The notes under the pieces: generated by a model | The model's database searches: none | What the model was told of the DNA's origin: nothing | What the model saw: the letters and a program-made list of their open reading frames with translations, nothing else | Shown here: positions 1-9,457 of the stretch, in pieces | Position numbering within the stretch: the stretch's first letter is position 1 | How the letters are laid out: the number at the start of each line of letters is the position of its first letter | Position numbers and translations under genes: made by a program | From: Methylophilales bacterium UBA4017 | GTDB taxonomy: Bacteria; Pseudomonadota; Gammaproteobacteria; Burkholderiales; Methylophilaceae | DNA length: 64,000 nucleotides | NCBI GenBank assembly: GCA_002384685.1 | Contig: DGAZ01000043.1 | Coordinates: 39,555-103,554 of the forward strand | Reading direction: 5' to 3'

Positions 1-646
1 CAGCCTCGTCTTGTTTTATTTCTGCCTTACTGCCCACTAAAGACCATGAGTTATTTAAATGATTTATTTTTAATCTAGACTCTTGCCATTGTTCTAGGCG
101 CGAAAGATCGTATTGTTTAACCTTTTCGTAGCTTGCAACAGCTTTCTTATCTATCAATTCTTCTGCTACAAATGATGCCGTTTCAGAAAAACCTCCGCTT
201 ACAAGAAAAATATTTCCGCGATATAGAATGTATTGATCTTCTGTCACAGGGTTATAAGTTCCAAATATAAATTCCTCTTTAAGTGAGTTATTAGAAAAAA
301 CAACTCTTAATGCAGGATTGTCTAAGCCAAATTTATCTAAATTTTCAGCTTTGAACTTGACTGAGCTTGTTGTTGCGAGCAAAGCTAAAATCCGATAAAC
401 GTAAAGTTCGTCTGCCCGTGCGTTATAGGGTTTATTCATTTTCCACCCATAGTCACCAAGAATGAAACTGGTTGTTGCTCTAGACGGGAAATATATATTT
501 ATTTCGTTAAAGGTAGATAATTTAAGATCCGAAACCGTTATTCTTTTAGATTCGATAGTATCCACTTCGTTATTACTAAGAGTGAAAATAGCAAGGGCAA
601 TGACGGCTAAAAATAAAGCAGCATTTAAAATCCATCTCTTATTCAT
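1..646 (-). CDS. DUF4340 domain protein (3' end cut by window edge)
   Basis: Reading leftwards from an ATG at 644-646 the frame stays open to base 1, giving at least 215 residues. One N-terminal membrane segment (residues about 5-21) is followed by a soluble, presumably periplasmic domain. The sequence has the look of DUF4340, whose members follow GldG-type ABC components. The start lies 1 nt after the stop of the GldG-like gene (TAA-t-ATG), so it is the last visible member of the same minus-strand operon. The role is inferred from context: an accessory of an ABC export system with unknown substrate. The C-terminus is not visible. Confidence 0.8.
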   Translation of the reverse strand, partial: MNKRWILNAALFLAVIALAIFTLSNNEVDTIESKRITVSDLKLSTFNEINIYFPSRATTSFILGDYGWKMNKPYNARADELYVYRILALLATTSSVKFKAENLDKFGLDNPALRVVFSNNSLKEEFIFGTYNPVTEDQYILYRGNIFLVSGGFSETASFVAEELIDKKAVASYEKVKQYDLSRLEQWQESRLKINHLNNSWSLVGSKAEIKQDEA

Positions 647-647
647 A

Positions 648-2033
648 TTAAGCTTTTCTTCTCCTATACCATACCCAAAAGCCTAACCCAAACAACCCAA
701 TAGGAATGAAGTATTGAAATAGGTGAAAAATAGTCCAAGCAATTAATCTGCCCTTATCGTCTGCGGGTATCGTTACATTAACGTCTTTTAGCGGCATTGG
801 TTGTATGGTAATCAGCTGGTCATCACCAGATAACCAATTAACCATATTAATCCCTAGATCTAAATTTCCGCCAGAAGTAATAAAATAATTGGACAGAAAT
901 GATGCATTTCCTACCACAACAATTCTCTGACCTACATCACCGTATTCCCTGCTCATTGCCACAGCAATATTAACTGGTCCTTTCTTATCAAACGTAGGAT
1001 CAAAGCTTAGCTTATTTTCTAGTTTCTTCTTGCTAGAAGTTAGCCAACCATTTGGAGCTACCTCGATCAAATTCGAAACTCTCCATCCATTCTCGTAAGT
1101 TCCTTTTGCAAAAACTTCATAGGCATCGGAGTACTGCGTTCTCAACATAAAGTTTTGGGTAATAGGGTGATCACCGTAGACTAACGCATAGGACACATCC
1201 TCGCTTGATCCAAAGTTCAGCGACGATTTATCTACTACTTTTCCATCAGATAACCTTAATCCAAGATAATTTGCTAAATCATTTAGCCCTTGAAAGTTAT
1301 TATCGTCAAGCAACCATAAAATATTTCCTCCACTTTCTACATACCGCAAAATCTTTTTGGCCTCCGGTTTAGTTACCGGAACTTGAGGGCTTGCTATAAC
1401 TAACATAGCGCCTTCTTTTGGAACTTCATTAAGAGCAGTTAAGTCAGGATTGGAGAATTTAAAACCTTTACTTTCTAGTTGCTGTCCAAATGCACCAAGG
1501 TCATGATTCTTTAGCCCTAATAAGTTTTTTTCGCCATGCCCATCTAAATACATTATTGGCTTATTGTTTGTTCTAGAAAGCCGTACTAACAAATTGGTTA
1601 ACTCTTGCTCGGCAAAAGGTGGGGTAATATGCTCGGTTCTTTTGTTATATTCTACAATGACCTCGCCATCAGTCCTAATTCCAAGCTCTTCGACTAATTT
1701 TGGCTCTAGGGTTGGATTAATAAAGCTAATTGTTATGTCTTTTTTTTCTCTTTGATACTTTGCAACAAAATCAAGCAGGCCTTTTTTGAAGTTATCTCCT
1801 TTATTAGCATCATCATTTGTAGCAAAAACAGTCATATTGATTGGACCATTCATGCTTTCAAGAATCTCAATGCTGCCCTTGGTTAAAATACTTCTGCTAG
1901 CTTGGGTCATATCTTTAACAAAAACAAATTGATTGGACAATATCCCTATCAATAGAATAAGTGCAAAAAATAGCAAAATGAAAAAGCTATTTTGAAATAA
2001 ATACTGAAGCCTTAATTTTTTATTGGTTTTCAT
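648..2033 (-). CDS. GldG-like ABC transporter auxiliary protein
   Basis: 461 residues with a membrane segment near residues 13-36, a long extracytoplasmic part and a second membrane segment at the C-terminus ending in an Arg-rich WYRRRKA tail. This layout is that of the GldG family (ABC_transp_aux), which partners a GldF-type permease. It contains the expected YLDGHGE-type motif near residue 160. It sits 4 nt downstream of the permease gene, third in a four-gene operon. In Bacteroidetes GldG is linked to gliding; in proteobacteria the substrate of the homologous system is unknown, so a motility role should not be assumed. Confidence 0.85.
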   Translation of the reverse strand: MKTNKKLRLQYLFQNSFFILLFFALILLIGILSNQFVFVKDMTQASRSILTKGSIEILESMNGPINMTVFATNDDANKGDNFKKGLLDFVAKYQREKKDITISFINPTLEPKLVEELGIRTDGEVIVEYNKRTEHITPPFAEQELTNLLVRLSRTNNKPIMYLDGHGEKNLLGLKNHDLGAFGQQLESKGFKFSNPDLTALNEVPKEGAMLVIASPQVPVTKPEAKKILRYVESGGNILWLLDDNNFQGLNDLANYLGLRLSDGKVVDKSSLNFGSSEDVSYALVYGDHPITQNFMLRTQYSDAYEVFAKGTYENGWRVSNLIEVAPNGWLTSSKKKLENKLSFDPTFDKKGPVNIAVAMSREYGDVGQRIVVVGNASFLSNYFITSGGNLDLGINMVNWLSGDDQLITIQPMPLKDVNVTIPADDKGRLIAWTIFHLFQYFIPIGLFGLGFWVWYRRRKA

Positions 2034-2037
2034 AGGG

Positions 2038-2784
2038 TTATCCAGTTAGCCTGTCTGAATCCAGACGCCTTATTGTCAAGGTAATGAAAGTGACAATAAA
2101 CAACATAAAATATACAACGTCCGATGTATCGATAACCCCTCTTGTAAATGACTGGAAGTGTTTTGACATAGATATATGGTTAAACCAATGAGTAGGATCT
2201 GAGGCTGTGAAATTACCAAAAATTACCATAGCAAATAATGCAATAAACGTTGATATTGCTGCGATTATAGGCTGACTAGTTAAGCTTGAAAAATATATAC
2301 CCAGAGCACAGAAGCTTCCAATAAGAAGCATAAGACCGAACGAGTTCCCTATAAGGTAACCGAAATCAATGTCAGCCCAAATATTCATAGAACTCAACAT
2401 GATAAAAATATAGAGCACTAGAATACCAAGAAAAATCACCATTCCTAAGAACTTTCCAACAACGATCTCTGTTAATGAAATGGGAGCGCTAAATAAAAAT
2501 GGAAGTGTTTGACTTCTTCTTTCCTCGCTAATCAATCTCATCGTTAAAATTGGAATTGCAACGGTCATTAAAAAGTTAGCTGCTCCGTAAACATTTTGTC
2601 CAACAAAGATTGTAATCCCTTGCCTCTCTGCCGGCCTAATTGATCCTGACATGACCTCAAAATACTTATTTACTCCATCTAGATAAAGAAAACCAAAACC
2701 AAACATAAGTAAGGCCAAGATAATCCATCCCATTGGCGATGCAAATAAGCTCTTGAGTTCTTTTCTAGCAATATTTATTATCAT
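2038..2784 (-). CDS. ABC-2 type transporter permease (GldF-like)
   Basis: 248 residues with about six hydrophobic segments. It begins MIINIARKELKSLF, typical of ABC-2 permeases that start with a cytoplasmic helix before TM1. The conserved segment around ISEERRSQTLPFLFSAPIS (near residue 85) is the usual ABC-2 intracellular motif. It lies 2 nt after the ATPase gene and 4 nt before the GldG-like gene, so the three should form one complex in the inner membrane. Substrate unknown. Confidence 0.9.
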   Translation of the reverse strand: MIINIARKELKSLFASPMGWIILALLMFGFGFLYLDGVNKYFEVMSGSIRPAERQGITIFVGQNVYGAANFLMTVAIPILTMRLISEERRSQTLPFLFSAPISLTEIVVGKFLGMVIFLGILVLYIFIMLSSMNIWADIDFGYLIGNSFGLMLLIGSFCALGIYFSSLTSQPIIAAISTFIALFAMVIFGNFTASDPTHWFNHISMSKHFQSFTRGVIDTSDVVYFMLFIVTFITLTIRRLDSDRLTG

Positions 2785-2786
2785 AT

Positions 2787-3713
2787 CTATTTTTTTATTT
2801 GAGTTAGTTGAACAAAAATATCTTCTAAGCTAGTAATGTCAGGTGCTATGTGAAATAGGCCCCATTTATTTTTTACAGCTAAAGCCACAATTTCTTCAGC
2901 TGGTAAATATTTCTCTTTAAAATGTATTCTGCACATTGCATTATCAAGGATATCTACCTGGGTAACGCCAGAAATTTCAGTTAATACTTTTTTGGTAGGG
3001 GTTTTTGTAAAGCCTACCAATAGCTTATTACCTCTTCTCTGCTGCTTAAGATCATCAATCGATCCATTAAAAACTAAACTACCTTTATCAATAATTTGTA
3101 CGCGATCGCATACCATTTCAACCTCTGGAAGAATATGAGTAGACAAGATAACGCTGTGTTTTTTGCCAATCTCTTTAATCAGATTTCTAATCTCCCTAAT
3201 TTGAATAGGATCTAAACCAACTGTTGGCTCATCTAGAATGACAATTTCTGGCTCATGAATTATGGCTTGAGCAATGCCAACGCGTTGCTGATAGCCGTTA
3301 GATAAATTTTCAATCAATCTTTTGCTCATATGACCAAGCCCACACTTATCTTTTGCAACCTCTACAGCTTTGCTTATCTTTGATGACTCCACCTTATGAA
3401 ATCTTGCGGCTATAGTAAGAAACTCATCAACAGTCAATTCTTTATAAAGCGGCCTCATCTCAGGTAAATAGCCTATCATCTCTTTAGCTTTTTTAGGTTC
3501 ATTGACCATATCAAATCCGCAGATTTGTACAGACCCATCTGAGGGAGCTAAATTTCCAGTTAACATTCGCATCGTGGTAGATTTTCCAGCGCCATTAGGC
3601 CCCAAAAACCCTAGCACCTCACCTTTTTCAAGATTGAATGAAACATCGCTGACCGCGTGATTACCGCCAAAATTTCTTGAAAGATTTATTGCTTGTAAAG
3701 TAGAAACAGCCAT
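2787..3713 (-). CDS. ABC transporter ATP-binding protein (GldA/NatA-like)
   Basis: 308 residues. Walker A GPNGAGKST at residues 38-46, signature LSNGYQQR near 137, Walker B VILDEPTVGLDP near 158 and the H-loop in ILSTHILPEVE near 192. A roughly 80-residue C-terminal extension after the nucleotide-binding domain is common in the ABC-2 exporter group. It is the first gene of the leftward operon ATPase-permease-GldG-DUF4340. The 5' neighbour at 3923 points the other way, so the promoters for both must lie in the roughly 200 bases between them. Confidence 0.93.
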   Translation of the reverse strand: MAVSTLQAINLSRNFGGNHAVSDVSFNLEKGEVLGFLGPNGAGKSTTMRMLTGNLAPSDGSVQICGFDMVNEPKKAKEMIGYLPEMRPLYKELTVDEFLTIAARFHKVESSKISKAVEVAKDKCGLGHMSKRLIENLSNGYQQRVGIAQAIIHEPEIVILDEPTVGLDPIQIREIRNLIKEIGKKHSVILSTHILPEVEMVCDRVQIIDKGSLVFNGSIDDLKQQRRGNKLLVGFTKTPTKKVLTEISGVTQVDILDNAMCRIHFKEKYLPAEEIVALAVKNKWGLFHIAPDITSLEDIFVQLTQIKK

Positions 3714-3922
3714 TAAAAATTATCCGTTAATGAGTAAATAAACCCAGCCTATGATGGAGCATTATTGTATGAAAAAGTTTAAACAAATAAACCAGACTGA
3801 ATTATATGCAAAAACTCGAGTCATTTGTACTTATTAGTTAAGAAAGTTTGTTAGTTAATGCATTAAATTGCTTCAAGCTAAACCTTAACCGAAAAAATTA
3901 CATGAGGTATCATATAGCTAAT

Positions 3923-5602
3923 ATGAAAAATTTAATTATAACTTTGGTGCTTGCATTTCAAGCCAATATTGCCTGGGCTAATGATGAAGCTAATTTTGAT
4001 ATTTCACAGCCAGCTAAAATCCAAGAAGCGAATGCTGAATTTGTGTATAAATTTTTGTTGGCTGAAATTGCTGCTCAACGTGGGGACTTAAACTCTGCAG
4101 GGCATCTATATTACGATCTTGCAAAGCTGACCAAGAACATACCTCTTGCACAACGAGCAACTAATATTGCCGGATATGCTCGCAATGGTCGTTTAGCGCT
4201 TGATTCAGCAGAGTTATGGCGGCAGCTTGATGACTCATCATTAGAGGCTAAACAGATTCTTGCAGAACTTTTTATATCCAGTGGTAATCTTGCAAAAGCG
4301 AGGCCGCTTATTGAAAAACTTCTTGAATTAGAAAAAACCAGAGCAGAAGGATTTCTTTACCTAAACAATTTATTAACTAAAGTAGAAAATAAAAAGAATG
4401 CCTTACGTTTCATTCTTGCAATTGCTAAGCCATACAATGGTCTTGCTGAAGCACATTTCAGCATTGCTCATACGGCTTATTTTGCTGGCGACCTTAAATT
4501 AACCGAAAAGGAACTAGATCTTGTGGAGGCTATAAATCCTAAATGGGAAACCTCAGCCCTATTTAGGGGGTATATCATTGCTAAAGAGTGGCCGGAAAAA
4601 GCACTGGAGTTTTATAAATCATTTTTAAAAAGTAATCCAAATTCAAATGAGGTTCGACTAGAATTTGCAAAGACATTAACTAGCTTAAAGCGATATGACG
4701 ATGCTAAGAAGCAATTCCTTAAATTAGTGGATGGATCATTAGCGTCTCCTGAAATAAGCTTAACAGTAGCGCTACTATCGCTAGAGCTAAATGATGATAA
4801 ATTAGCCGAGAAATTTTTTAATCAATCTATTGAGCGAGGTTATGACGATCCTGACAAGATTCAAATGTATCTTGCAAGAATATATAATAAAAGAGGAGAT
4901 TTTAAAAAATCATTGTCTATTTTAGATAAGATAATTTCCGGATTATTGTTTGTAGATGCAAAACTTCTTGCAGCAGAAATCATTGTGCAAAATAAATCTA
5001 CCGAAGAAGCTATTGAATCGCTTTCTCTTTACAAAAATATTAGTTCTAGCGATAAGCTGCGATTTCTTCGAGCAAAGACATCTATGCTATTCAATGATGG
5101 GCGGCCACAAGATGCTTTTGACCTCCTGAAAAGTGAAGATAAAAATTATAGTGATTCCTCGGAATTTAAATTTGATTATGCAATGCTTGCAGAAAAAATG
5201 GGCAATTTATTGCTCATGGAGCAACTTCTAAAAGAAGCTATAAAAATTAAACCAGATTTTGCTCTAGCATATAATGCTTTAGGGTATTCATATGCTGACA
5301 GAAATATAAAGCTTGCTGACGCAAAAAAGTATATTGAAATAGCTTTATCTATAGAGCCTAAAAATCATTACATTATTGATAGCATGGGCTGGCTTCACTA
5401 TAGACTTGGAAATATAGATATAGCATTAGAATTTACCCAAAAAGCCTATGCCATTCAAAAAGACCCTGAAATTGCAGCACATTTAGGTGAGATTTATTGG
5501 AAGAAAGGCGAAAAAGATGAGGCAAAAAGAATCTGGCAAGATTCCCTTGTTAACAATCCTTCCAATTCGGTTCTTAACGAAACGTTCCAGAGATTTAATT
5601 AG
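3923..5602 (+). CDS. Tetratricopeptide repeat protein, exported
   Basis: From the ATG at 3923 the protein has 559 residues with a signal peptide ending around AWA-ND. An upstream in-frame ATG at 3902 would place about seven polar residues before the signal peptide, so I prefer 3923. Repeated helical pairs with TPR spacing occupy most of the chain, clearest near the C-terminus (for example AYNALGYSYADR and DSMGWLHYRLGN). A TPR protein directly upstream of lolB is a usual betaproteobacterial arrangement. Probably a periplasmic scaffold; its partner is unknown. Confidence 0.88.
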   Translation: MKNLIITLVLAFQANIAWANDEANFDISQPAKIQEANAEFVYKFLLAEIAAQRGDLNSAGHLYYDLAKLTKNIPLAQRATNIAGYARNGRLALDSAELWRQLDDSSLEAKQILAELFISSGNLAKARPLIEKLLELEKTRAEGFLYLNNLLTKVENKKNALRFILAIAKPYNGLAEAHFSIAHTAYFAGDLKLTEKELDLVEAINPKWETSALFRGYIIAKEWPEKALEFYKSFLKSNPNSNEVRLEFAKTLTSLKRYDDAKKQFLKLVDGSLASPEISLTVALLSLELNDDKLAEKFFNQSIERGYDDPDKIQMYLARIYNKRGDFKKSLSILDKIISGLLFVDAKLLAAEIIVQNKSTEEAIESLSLYKNISSSDKLRFLRAKTSMLFNDGRPQDAFDLLKSEDKNYSDSSEFKFDYAMLAEKMGNLLLMEQLLKEAIKIKPDFALAYNALGYSYADRNIKLADAKKYIEIALSIEPKNHYIIDSMGWLHYRLGNIDIALEFTQKAYAIQKDPEIAAHLGEIYWKKGEKDEAKRIWQDSLVNNPSNSVLNETFQRFN

Positions 5603-5615
5603 ACGAAACTTCTAA

Positions 5616-6167
5616 ATGAAGCATTTAATTTTAATTTTTTGTTTGCTGCTCACTTCTGGCTGTGCTTACATCACAACCAACTCAGATTCTCCTCCGATAT
5701 TAAAAGAAGCTATTCCCTACAAAGGACTCATTAAAAATTTTAAGTTTACTGGTAAGTTTGTAATCTTTATTGATGATAAAGGTTTTTCAGGAAGTCTTAC
5801 CTGGGACTCGAATGATAAGAGAGACTATGTCAAAATTTATAATCCATTCAGCTCTTTAATAGCATCAATTACACTTAAGTATCCGGAAAAGAAAATTGAT
5901 CTGCAGGTAATGGATAAAAATAATCAAGCGAATACCGACCAAACGCTAAAAAAAATATTTTTAGCGGAAGAAAATATTTTTACATTAAAAAAATTCCTGG
6001 TTAACCCGCCCACAAATATTTCAAAAGACAGGGAAATTGATGTTAATTTTGATGGGTGGGATATTCGATATATAGGGTTGCATCCCCAGGGCCAGACTGC
6101 TCAAACCACAATCTTTAAAAAAAATAATATCTCAATAAAAATTTTCATCAATAAATGGGGTATTTAA
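5616..6167 (+). CDS. lolB: Outer-membrane lipoprotein LolB
   Basis: 183 residues beginning with a lipoprotein signal and lipobox ending LTSGC, with the lipidated Cys at residue 16. The middle carries GSLTWDS near residue 55, matching the LolB beta-strand motif G.l.W. LolB receives lipoproteins from LolA and inserts them into the inner leaflet of the outer membrane. It lies 13 nt after the TPR gene and 33 nt before ispE, the conserved lolB-ispE order. Sequence conservation is modest, as usual for LolB, so the call leans on lipobox, length and synteny together. Confidence 0.88.
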   Translation: MKHLILIFCLLLTSGCAYITTNSDSPPILKEAIPYKGLIKNFKFTGKFVIFIDDKGFSGSLTWDSNDKRDYVKIYNPFSSLIASITLKYPEKKIDLQVMDKNNQANTDQTLKKIFLAEENIFTLKKFLVNPPTNISKDREIDVNFDGWDIRYIGLHPQGQTAQTTIFKKNNISIKIFINKWGI

Positions 6168-6200
6168 ATCAAAACGGACAAAAAAATCAGTAAAGATTTC

Positions 6201-7031
6201 ATGAGGTTTCTCGCTCCAGCAAAAATTAATTTATTCTTAAGAATTTTAAGTAAATCGAATAACAACTACCATAATCTGCAAAGTATTTTTCATATGGTTG
6301 ACCTGTATGATGAGATTTCTATAAAACCAAGGTCTGATAGAAAGATTATCGTAGAAAATGACGATGAATCCATTTCCAAAGAAAGTGATTTGTGCCTTAG
6401 GGCTGCTCAGTTAATTCTTGATGGTAGGAAGCTAGGAGTCACCATTAAAGTCAAAAAAAATATTCCCGTTGGAGCTGGGTTGGGAGGAGGAAGCTCCGAT
6501 GCCGCAACCATTCTTCTAGCATTAAATCAAATATTTAGCTTAGGGGTTAACAAAAAAACATTGATGGTACAGGGGTTAAAGTTAGGAGCAGATATTCCTT
6601 TTTTTATTAACGGCGAAAATGCATGGGTTGAAGGTGTTGGTGATAAGATTAGCCCCATTTTAATCGAAAACTATAGCTACATTTTTGTAATCCCTAGTAT
6701 ATCCATATCTACTGCTAGCATCTTTCAAGATTTTAAATTGACAAACAAGCTAATTCCGTTGAAAATAGCGACCTCATTTAGTAATATTGAACATGATAAT
6801 ATTGGTAATGATTTAGTTGAAACTATTTTCGAAAAACACCCTAGGTTACGTGAGTTATTTATATGGCTTAAAGAGTTTGGAGATCCGAAAATATCAGGCA
6901 CTGGATCTACATTATTTATTAAATCCAATGATTTGAATTTAACAAGGCTAATTGAAAAACAAAAACCAAAAGATACTAGGATTATTAGCGTTAAGGGTTT
7001 ATCGGTTCACCCGCACTTTTTGACCGATTAA
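6201..7031 (+). CDS. ispE: 4-diphosphocytidyl-2-C-methyl-D-erythritol kinase
   Basis: 276 residues, close to the usual 280. The N-terminus [13 protein letters not shown] and the GHMP-kinase ATP motif [14 protein letters not shown] (near residues 90-103) are diagnostic. The enzyme phosphorylates the 2-OH of CDP-methylerythritol in the MEP isoprenoid pathway. Its stop codon is separated from the first base of tRNA-Gln by a single nucleotide, so kinase mRNA and tRNA are almost certainly made as one transcript and cut apart. Confidence 0.96.
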   Translation: MRFLAPAKINLFLRILSKSNNNYHNLQSIFHMVDLYDEISIKPRSDRKIIVENDDESISKESDLCLRAAQLILDGRKLGVTIKVKKNIPVGAGLGGGSSDAATILLALNQIFSLGVNKKTLMVQGLKLGADIPFFINGENAWVEGVGDKISPILIENYSYIFVIPSISISTASIFQDFKLTNKLIPLKIATSFSNIEHDNIGNDLVETIFEKHPRLRELFIWLKEFGDPKISGTGSTLFIKSNDLNLTRLIEKQKPKDTRIISVKGLSVHPHFLTD

Positions 7032-7032
7032 T

Positions 7033-7109
7033 TGGGGAGTCGCCAAGCTGGTTAAGGCACAGGGTTTTGATCCCTGCATGCGAAGGTTCGAATCCTTCCT
7101 CCCCAGCCA
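7033..7109 (+). tRNA. tRNA-Gln(TTG)
   Basis: 77 nt cloverleaf with CCA encoded. The acceptor strand TGGGGAG pairs with CTCCCCA, the anticodon arm is CAGGG-TTTTGAT-CCCTG giving anticodon TTG, and the T arm holds GGTTCGAATCC. It begins 2 nt after the ispE stop and ends 22 nt before the proposed prs start. No separate promoter is evident, so it is probably processed from the ispE-prs transcript. Confidence 0.97.
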
Positions 7110-7131
7110 ATTTTATTCAAGGAAAAAACCT

Positions 7132-8082
7132 TTGAAAACTAAAGAGCTTATGATTTTTGCTGGAAATGCAAACATAGACCTCGCTGAGAAAGTTGTTAGT
7201 CACCTAAACATGAAACTTGGAAAGGCCACCGTGGGTTGCTTTAGTGATGGCGAAACCATGGTTGAACTCCTCGAAAATGTCCGAGGTAAAGATGTGTTTA
7301 TTCTTCAGTCTACAAGCTTTCCTACAAACGATAACCTAATGGAAATACTAGTCATTGTTGATGCTCTTCGCAGATCATCAGCCGCGCGCATAACTGCAGC
7401 AATTCCTTACCTAGGCTATTCTAGACAAGATAGAAGACCAAGGTCTGCTCGTGTAGCTATTACAGCAAAAGTCGTTGCGAACATGCTAACAACCGTCGGG
7501 GTCAATAGATTGCTAACCATGGACCTTCATTCAGACCAAATACAAGGTTTTTTTGATATACCTGTTGATAATATTTATTCAACTCCCGTCCTACTTGAGG
7601 ACCTGGTAAAACAAAATTATAAAAATCCCGTTATCGTATCCCCAGACGTTGGTGGGGTTGTCAGAGCAAGAGCGTGTGCAAAGATTCTAGGGTCGGACTT
7701 AGCCATTATTGATAAAAGAAGGCCAAAGCCTAACGTCTCTGAAGTAATGAACATTATTGGGGATGTCTCAGGAAGAACCTGCATCATAATTGATGATATT
7801 GTTGATACGGCAAATACCTTGGTTGAAGCTGCGACAGCACTTAAGAAACAAGGTGCTGAAAAAGTTGTTGCTTATGCTACACATCCTATCCTGTCTGGCA
7901 ATGCCATTCAAACGATCGATGCTTCAGAGCTTGATGAAATTGTAATTACTGATACAATTACGCTTCGCGAAAATGCTAAAAATACTACAAAAATCAGACA
8001 ATTGTCTGTAGCAAAAATTTTAGCTGAGACTATTAAACGAATTAGCGATGAAGATTCAGTGAGTTCATTGTTTATCGACTAA
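7132..8082 (+). CDS. prs: Ribose-phosphate pyrophosphokinase
   Basis: 316 residues from a TTG at 7132, which has AAGGA 8 nt upstream; the longer frame from 7078 would start inside tRNA-Gln. Makes PRPP from ribose 5-phosphate and ATP for nucleotide, His and Trp synthesis. Motifs: FAGNAN at the N-terminus, YSRQDRRPR flexible-loop region, [11 protein letters not shown], and PRPP loop [12 protein letters not shown] near residue 220. Length agrees with the 315-residue E. coli enzyme. A terminator-like hairpin lies between it and rplY. Confidence 0.95.
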   Translation: MKTKELMIFAGNANIDLAEKVVSHLNMKLGKATVGCFSDGETMVELLENVRGKDVFILQSTSFPTNDNLMEILVIVDALRRSSAARITAAIPYLGYSRQDRRPRSARVAITAKVVANMLTTVGVNRLLTMDLHSDQIQGFFDIPVDNIYSTPVLLEDLVKQNYKNPVIVSPDVGGVVRARACAKILGSDLAIIDKRRPKPNVSEVMNIIGDVSGRTCIIIDDIVDTANTLVEAATALKKQGAEKVVAYATHPILSGNAIQTIDASELDEIVITDTITLRENAKNTTKIRQLSVAKILAETIKRISDEDSVSSLFID

Positions 8083-8100
8083 TTTTTGGTCTAGTTATCC

Positions 8101-8126
8101 AATAGCCCTGGTCGCGGGGCTATTTT
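8101..8126 (+). terminator. Hairpin between prs and rplY
   Basis: Perfect 8-bp stem AATAGCCC/GGGCTATT with an 8-nt loop followed by a short T run. It may terminate or attenuate between prs and rplY, whose ribosome site TAGGAG follows at once. The T run is short, so partial read-through is likely. Confidence 0.6.
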
Positions 8127-8143
8127 AATTTAGGAGCAATATA

Positions 8144-8824
8144 ATGAAAATTGAAATAAAAGCAATTGTAAGAGAGTTGAAAGGAACGGGTGCGAGCCGC
8201 CGTCTTCGACATGCAGGGAAAACACCGGGCGTTCTTTATGGTGGCGTTAAAGATGCGACAAGTTTAGAGATTGATAGTAAAGAGTTATTTATGCAGTTTA
8301 GGCATGAGGCTTTTCACGCGTCTATCCTAACACTCAATTTAGACGGTAAAAAAGAAGCAGTCATTCTTAGGGACTTCCAAATGCATCCAGTTCGCAATAA
8401 TATTATGCATATTGATTTTCAAAGAATTAATGAAAATGAAAAAATTCATGTAAAAGTGCCATTCCACTTCACCAATGAAGAAACTGCACCTGGCGTAAAG
8501 TTAGAAGGGGGATTAATTTCACATATTATGACCGAAATAGATGTTGCCTGTTTACCAAAAGACCTTCCACAATACATTGAGGTTGATATGGGCGAACTAT
8601 CTATTGGTGACTCAATTCACTTGTCAGAAGTAAAAGTCCCTGAAGGAGTTGAGTTAACAGGGCTTAGTGATGAAAATGACCCTGTTATTACCGCAATAAG
8701 CAAGCCTAAAGTGGTCGTTGAAGAAGTTGTTGCCGCTCCTTCTGAAACAGACGAAGAAGGTGAGTCTGCAGGTGATTCTGATGCAGAAAAAACAGATGAT
8801 CAAGGTGCAGAGTCAAGCGAATAA
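8144..8824 (+). CDS. rplY: 50S ribosomal protein L25/Ctc
   Basis: 226 residues, the long Ctc form: an N-terminal L25 5S-rRNA-binding domain (about 1-95), a beta-rich TL5 domain to about 185, and an acidic, low-complexity tail rich in Glu, Asp and Ser. Early residues KGTGASRRLRHAGKTPGVLYGG are spread over the usual L25 motif. A GGAG site precedes the ATG. It sits in the conserved prs-rplY-pth-ychF order. Confidence 0.96.
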   Translation: MKIEIKAIVRELKGTGASRRLRHAGKTPGVLYGGVKDATSLEIDSKELFMQFRHEAFHASILTLNLDGKKEAVILRDFQMHPVRNNIMHIDFQRINENEKIHVKVPFHFTNEETAPGVKLEGGLISHIMTEIDVACLPKDLPQYIEVDMGELSIGDSIHLSEVKVPEGVELTGLSDENDPVITAISKPKVVVEEVVAAPSETDEEGESAGDSDAEKTDDQGAESSE

Positions 8825-8868
8825 TAAAATAAACCCTGCTCTTAACAATAAGGGTGGGGTTAAATTTT

Positions 8869-9441
8869 GTGAGTAAAATAAAATTATTTGTAGGGCTAGG
8901 TAATCCTGGTGAAAAATATTTGCTTACTAGGCATAATGCAGGATTCTGGTGGCTTGATTTTGTTGCACTTAATCATCGTTTGTCATTTAAAAAAACCACT
9001 AAATATTTTGGCGAATACTCTAATTATCAAGACAATGCTGATGTCCATTTCTTAAAACCTTCTACATTTATGAACGAGAGCGGAAAGTCTGTTCAAGCCA
9101 TTACAAGCTTCTACAAAATAAAACCAGAAGAAATACTAATAATCCATGACGAACTTGATATTGTCCCGGGCAAGGTTAAATTAAAATTGGGTGGTGGTCA
9201 TGGCGGTCATAACGGAGTTAAGGATATTTCAAATCAATTAGAATCGAATAACTTTTGGAGACTGAGAATTGGTATTGGGCACCCCGGTGATAAAAATGAG
9301 GTGAGTAGCTATGTTCTCAAGAAACCTTCAAAGATTGACTCGGGTCTAATTGAGGATAGTATTTTTAGTAGCTACCAAATCTTCTCTCTATTAGTAAATG
9401 GAGAGCTTGATAAAGCAATGTTAAATCTACACTCCGCTTAA
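8869..9441 (+). CDS. pth: Peptidyl-tRNA hydrolase
   Basis: 190 residues from a GTG at 8869 with GGGG 9 nt upstream; a GTG at 8854 would add five residues but overlaps that ribosome site. Releases tRNA from peptidyl-tRNA that has dropped off ribosomes. The active-site motifs are present: GLGNPGEKY...RHNAG with the catalytic His, KPSTFMNESG, and HDELDI near residue 90. It lies between rplY and ychF as in other betaproteobacteria. Confidence 0.95.
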   Translation: MSKIKLFVGLGNPGEKYLLTRHNAGFWWLDFVALNHRLSFKKTTKYFGEYSNYQDNADVHFLKPSTFMNESGKSVQAITSFYKIKPEEILIIHDELDIVPGKVKLKLGGGHGGHNGVKDISNQLESNNFWRLRIGIGHPGDKNEVSSYVLKKPSKIDSGLIEDSIFSSYQIFSLLVNGELDKAMLNLHSA

Positions 9442-9457
9442 ACGTTAAGGATATTAT

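Noticed and set aside
462..686. 74-residue plus-strand frame
   Set aside because: It is the antisense of the DUF4340 gene start, whose protein sequence is the coherent one.
3769..3837. 22-codon frame with GGAG upstream, before the TPR gene
   Set aside because: A ribosome-site-like GGAG and ATG are present, but the peptide has no recognisable feature and chance frames this short are common in AT-rich spacers.
3854..3876. Shared 12-mer TGCATTAAATTG upstream of the TPR gene and of mlaA
   Set aside because: A 12-base AT-rich match occurring twice in 64 kb can be chance, and the two contexts differ.
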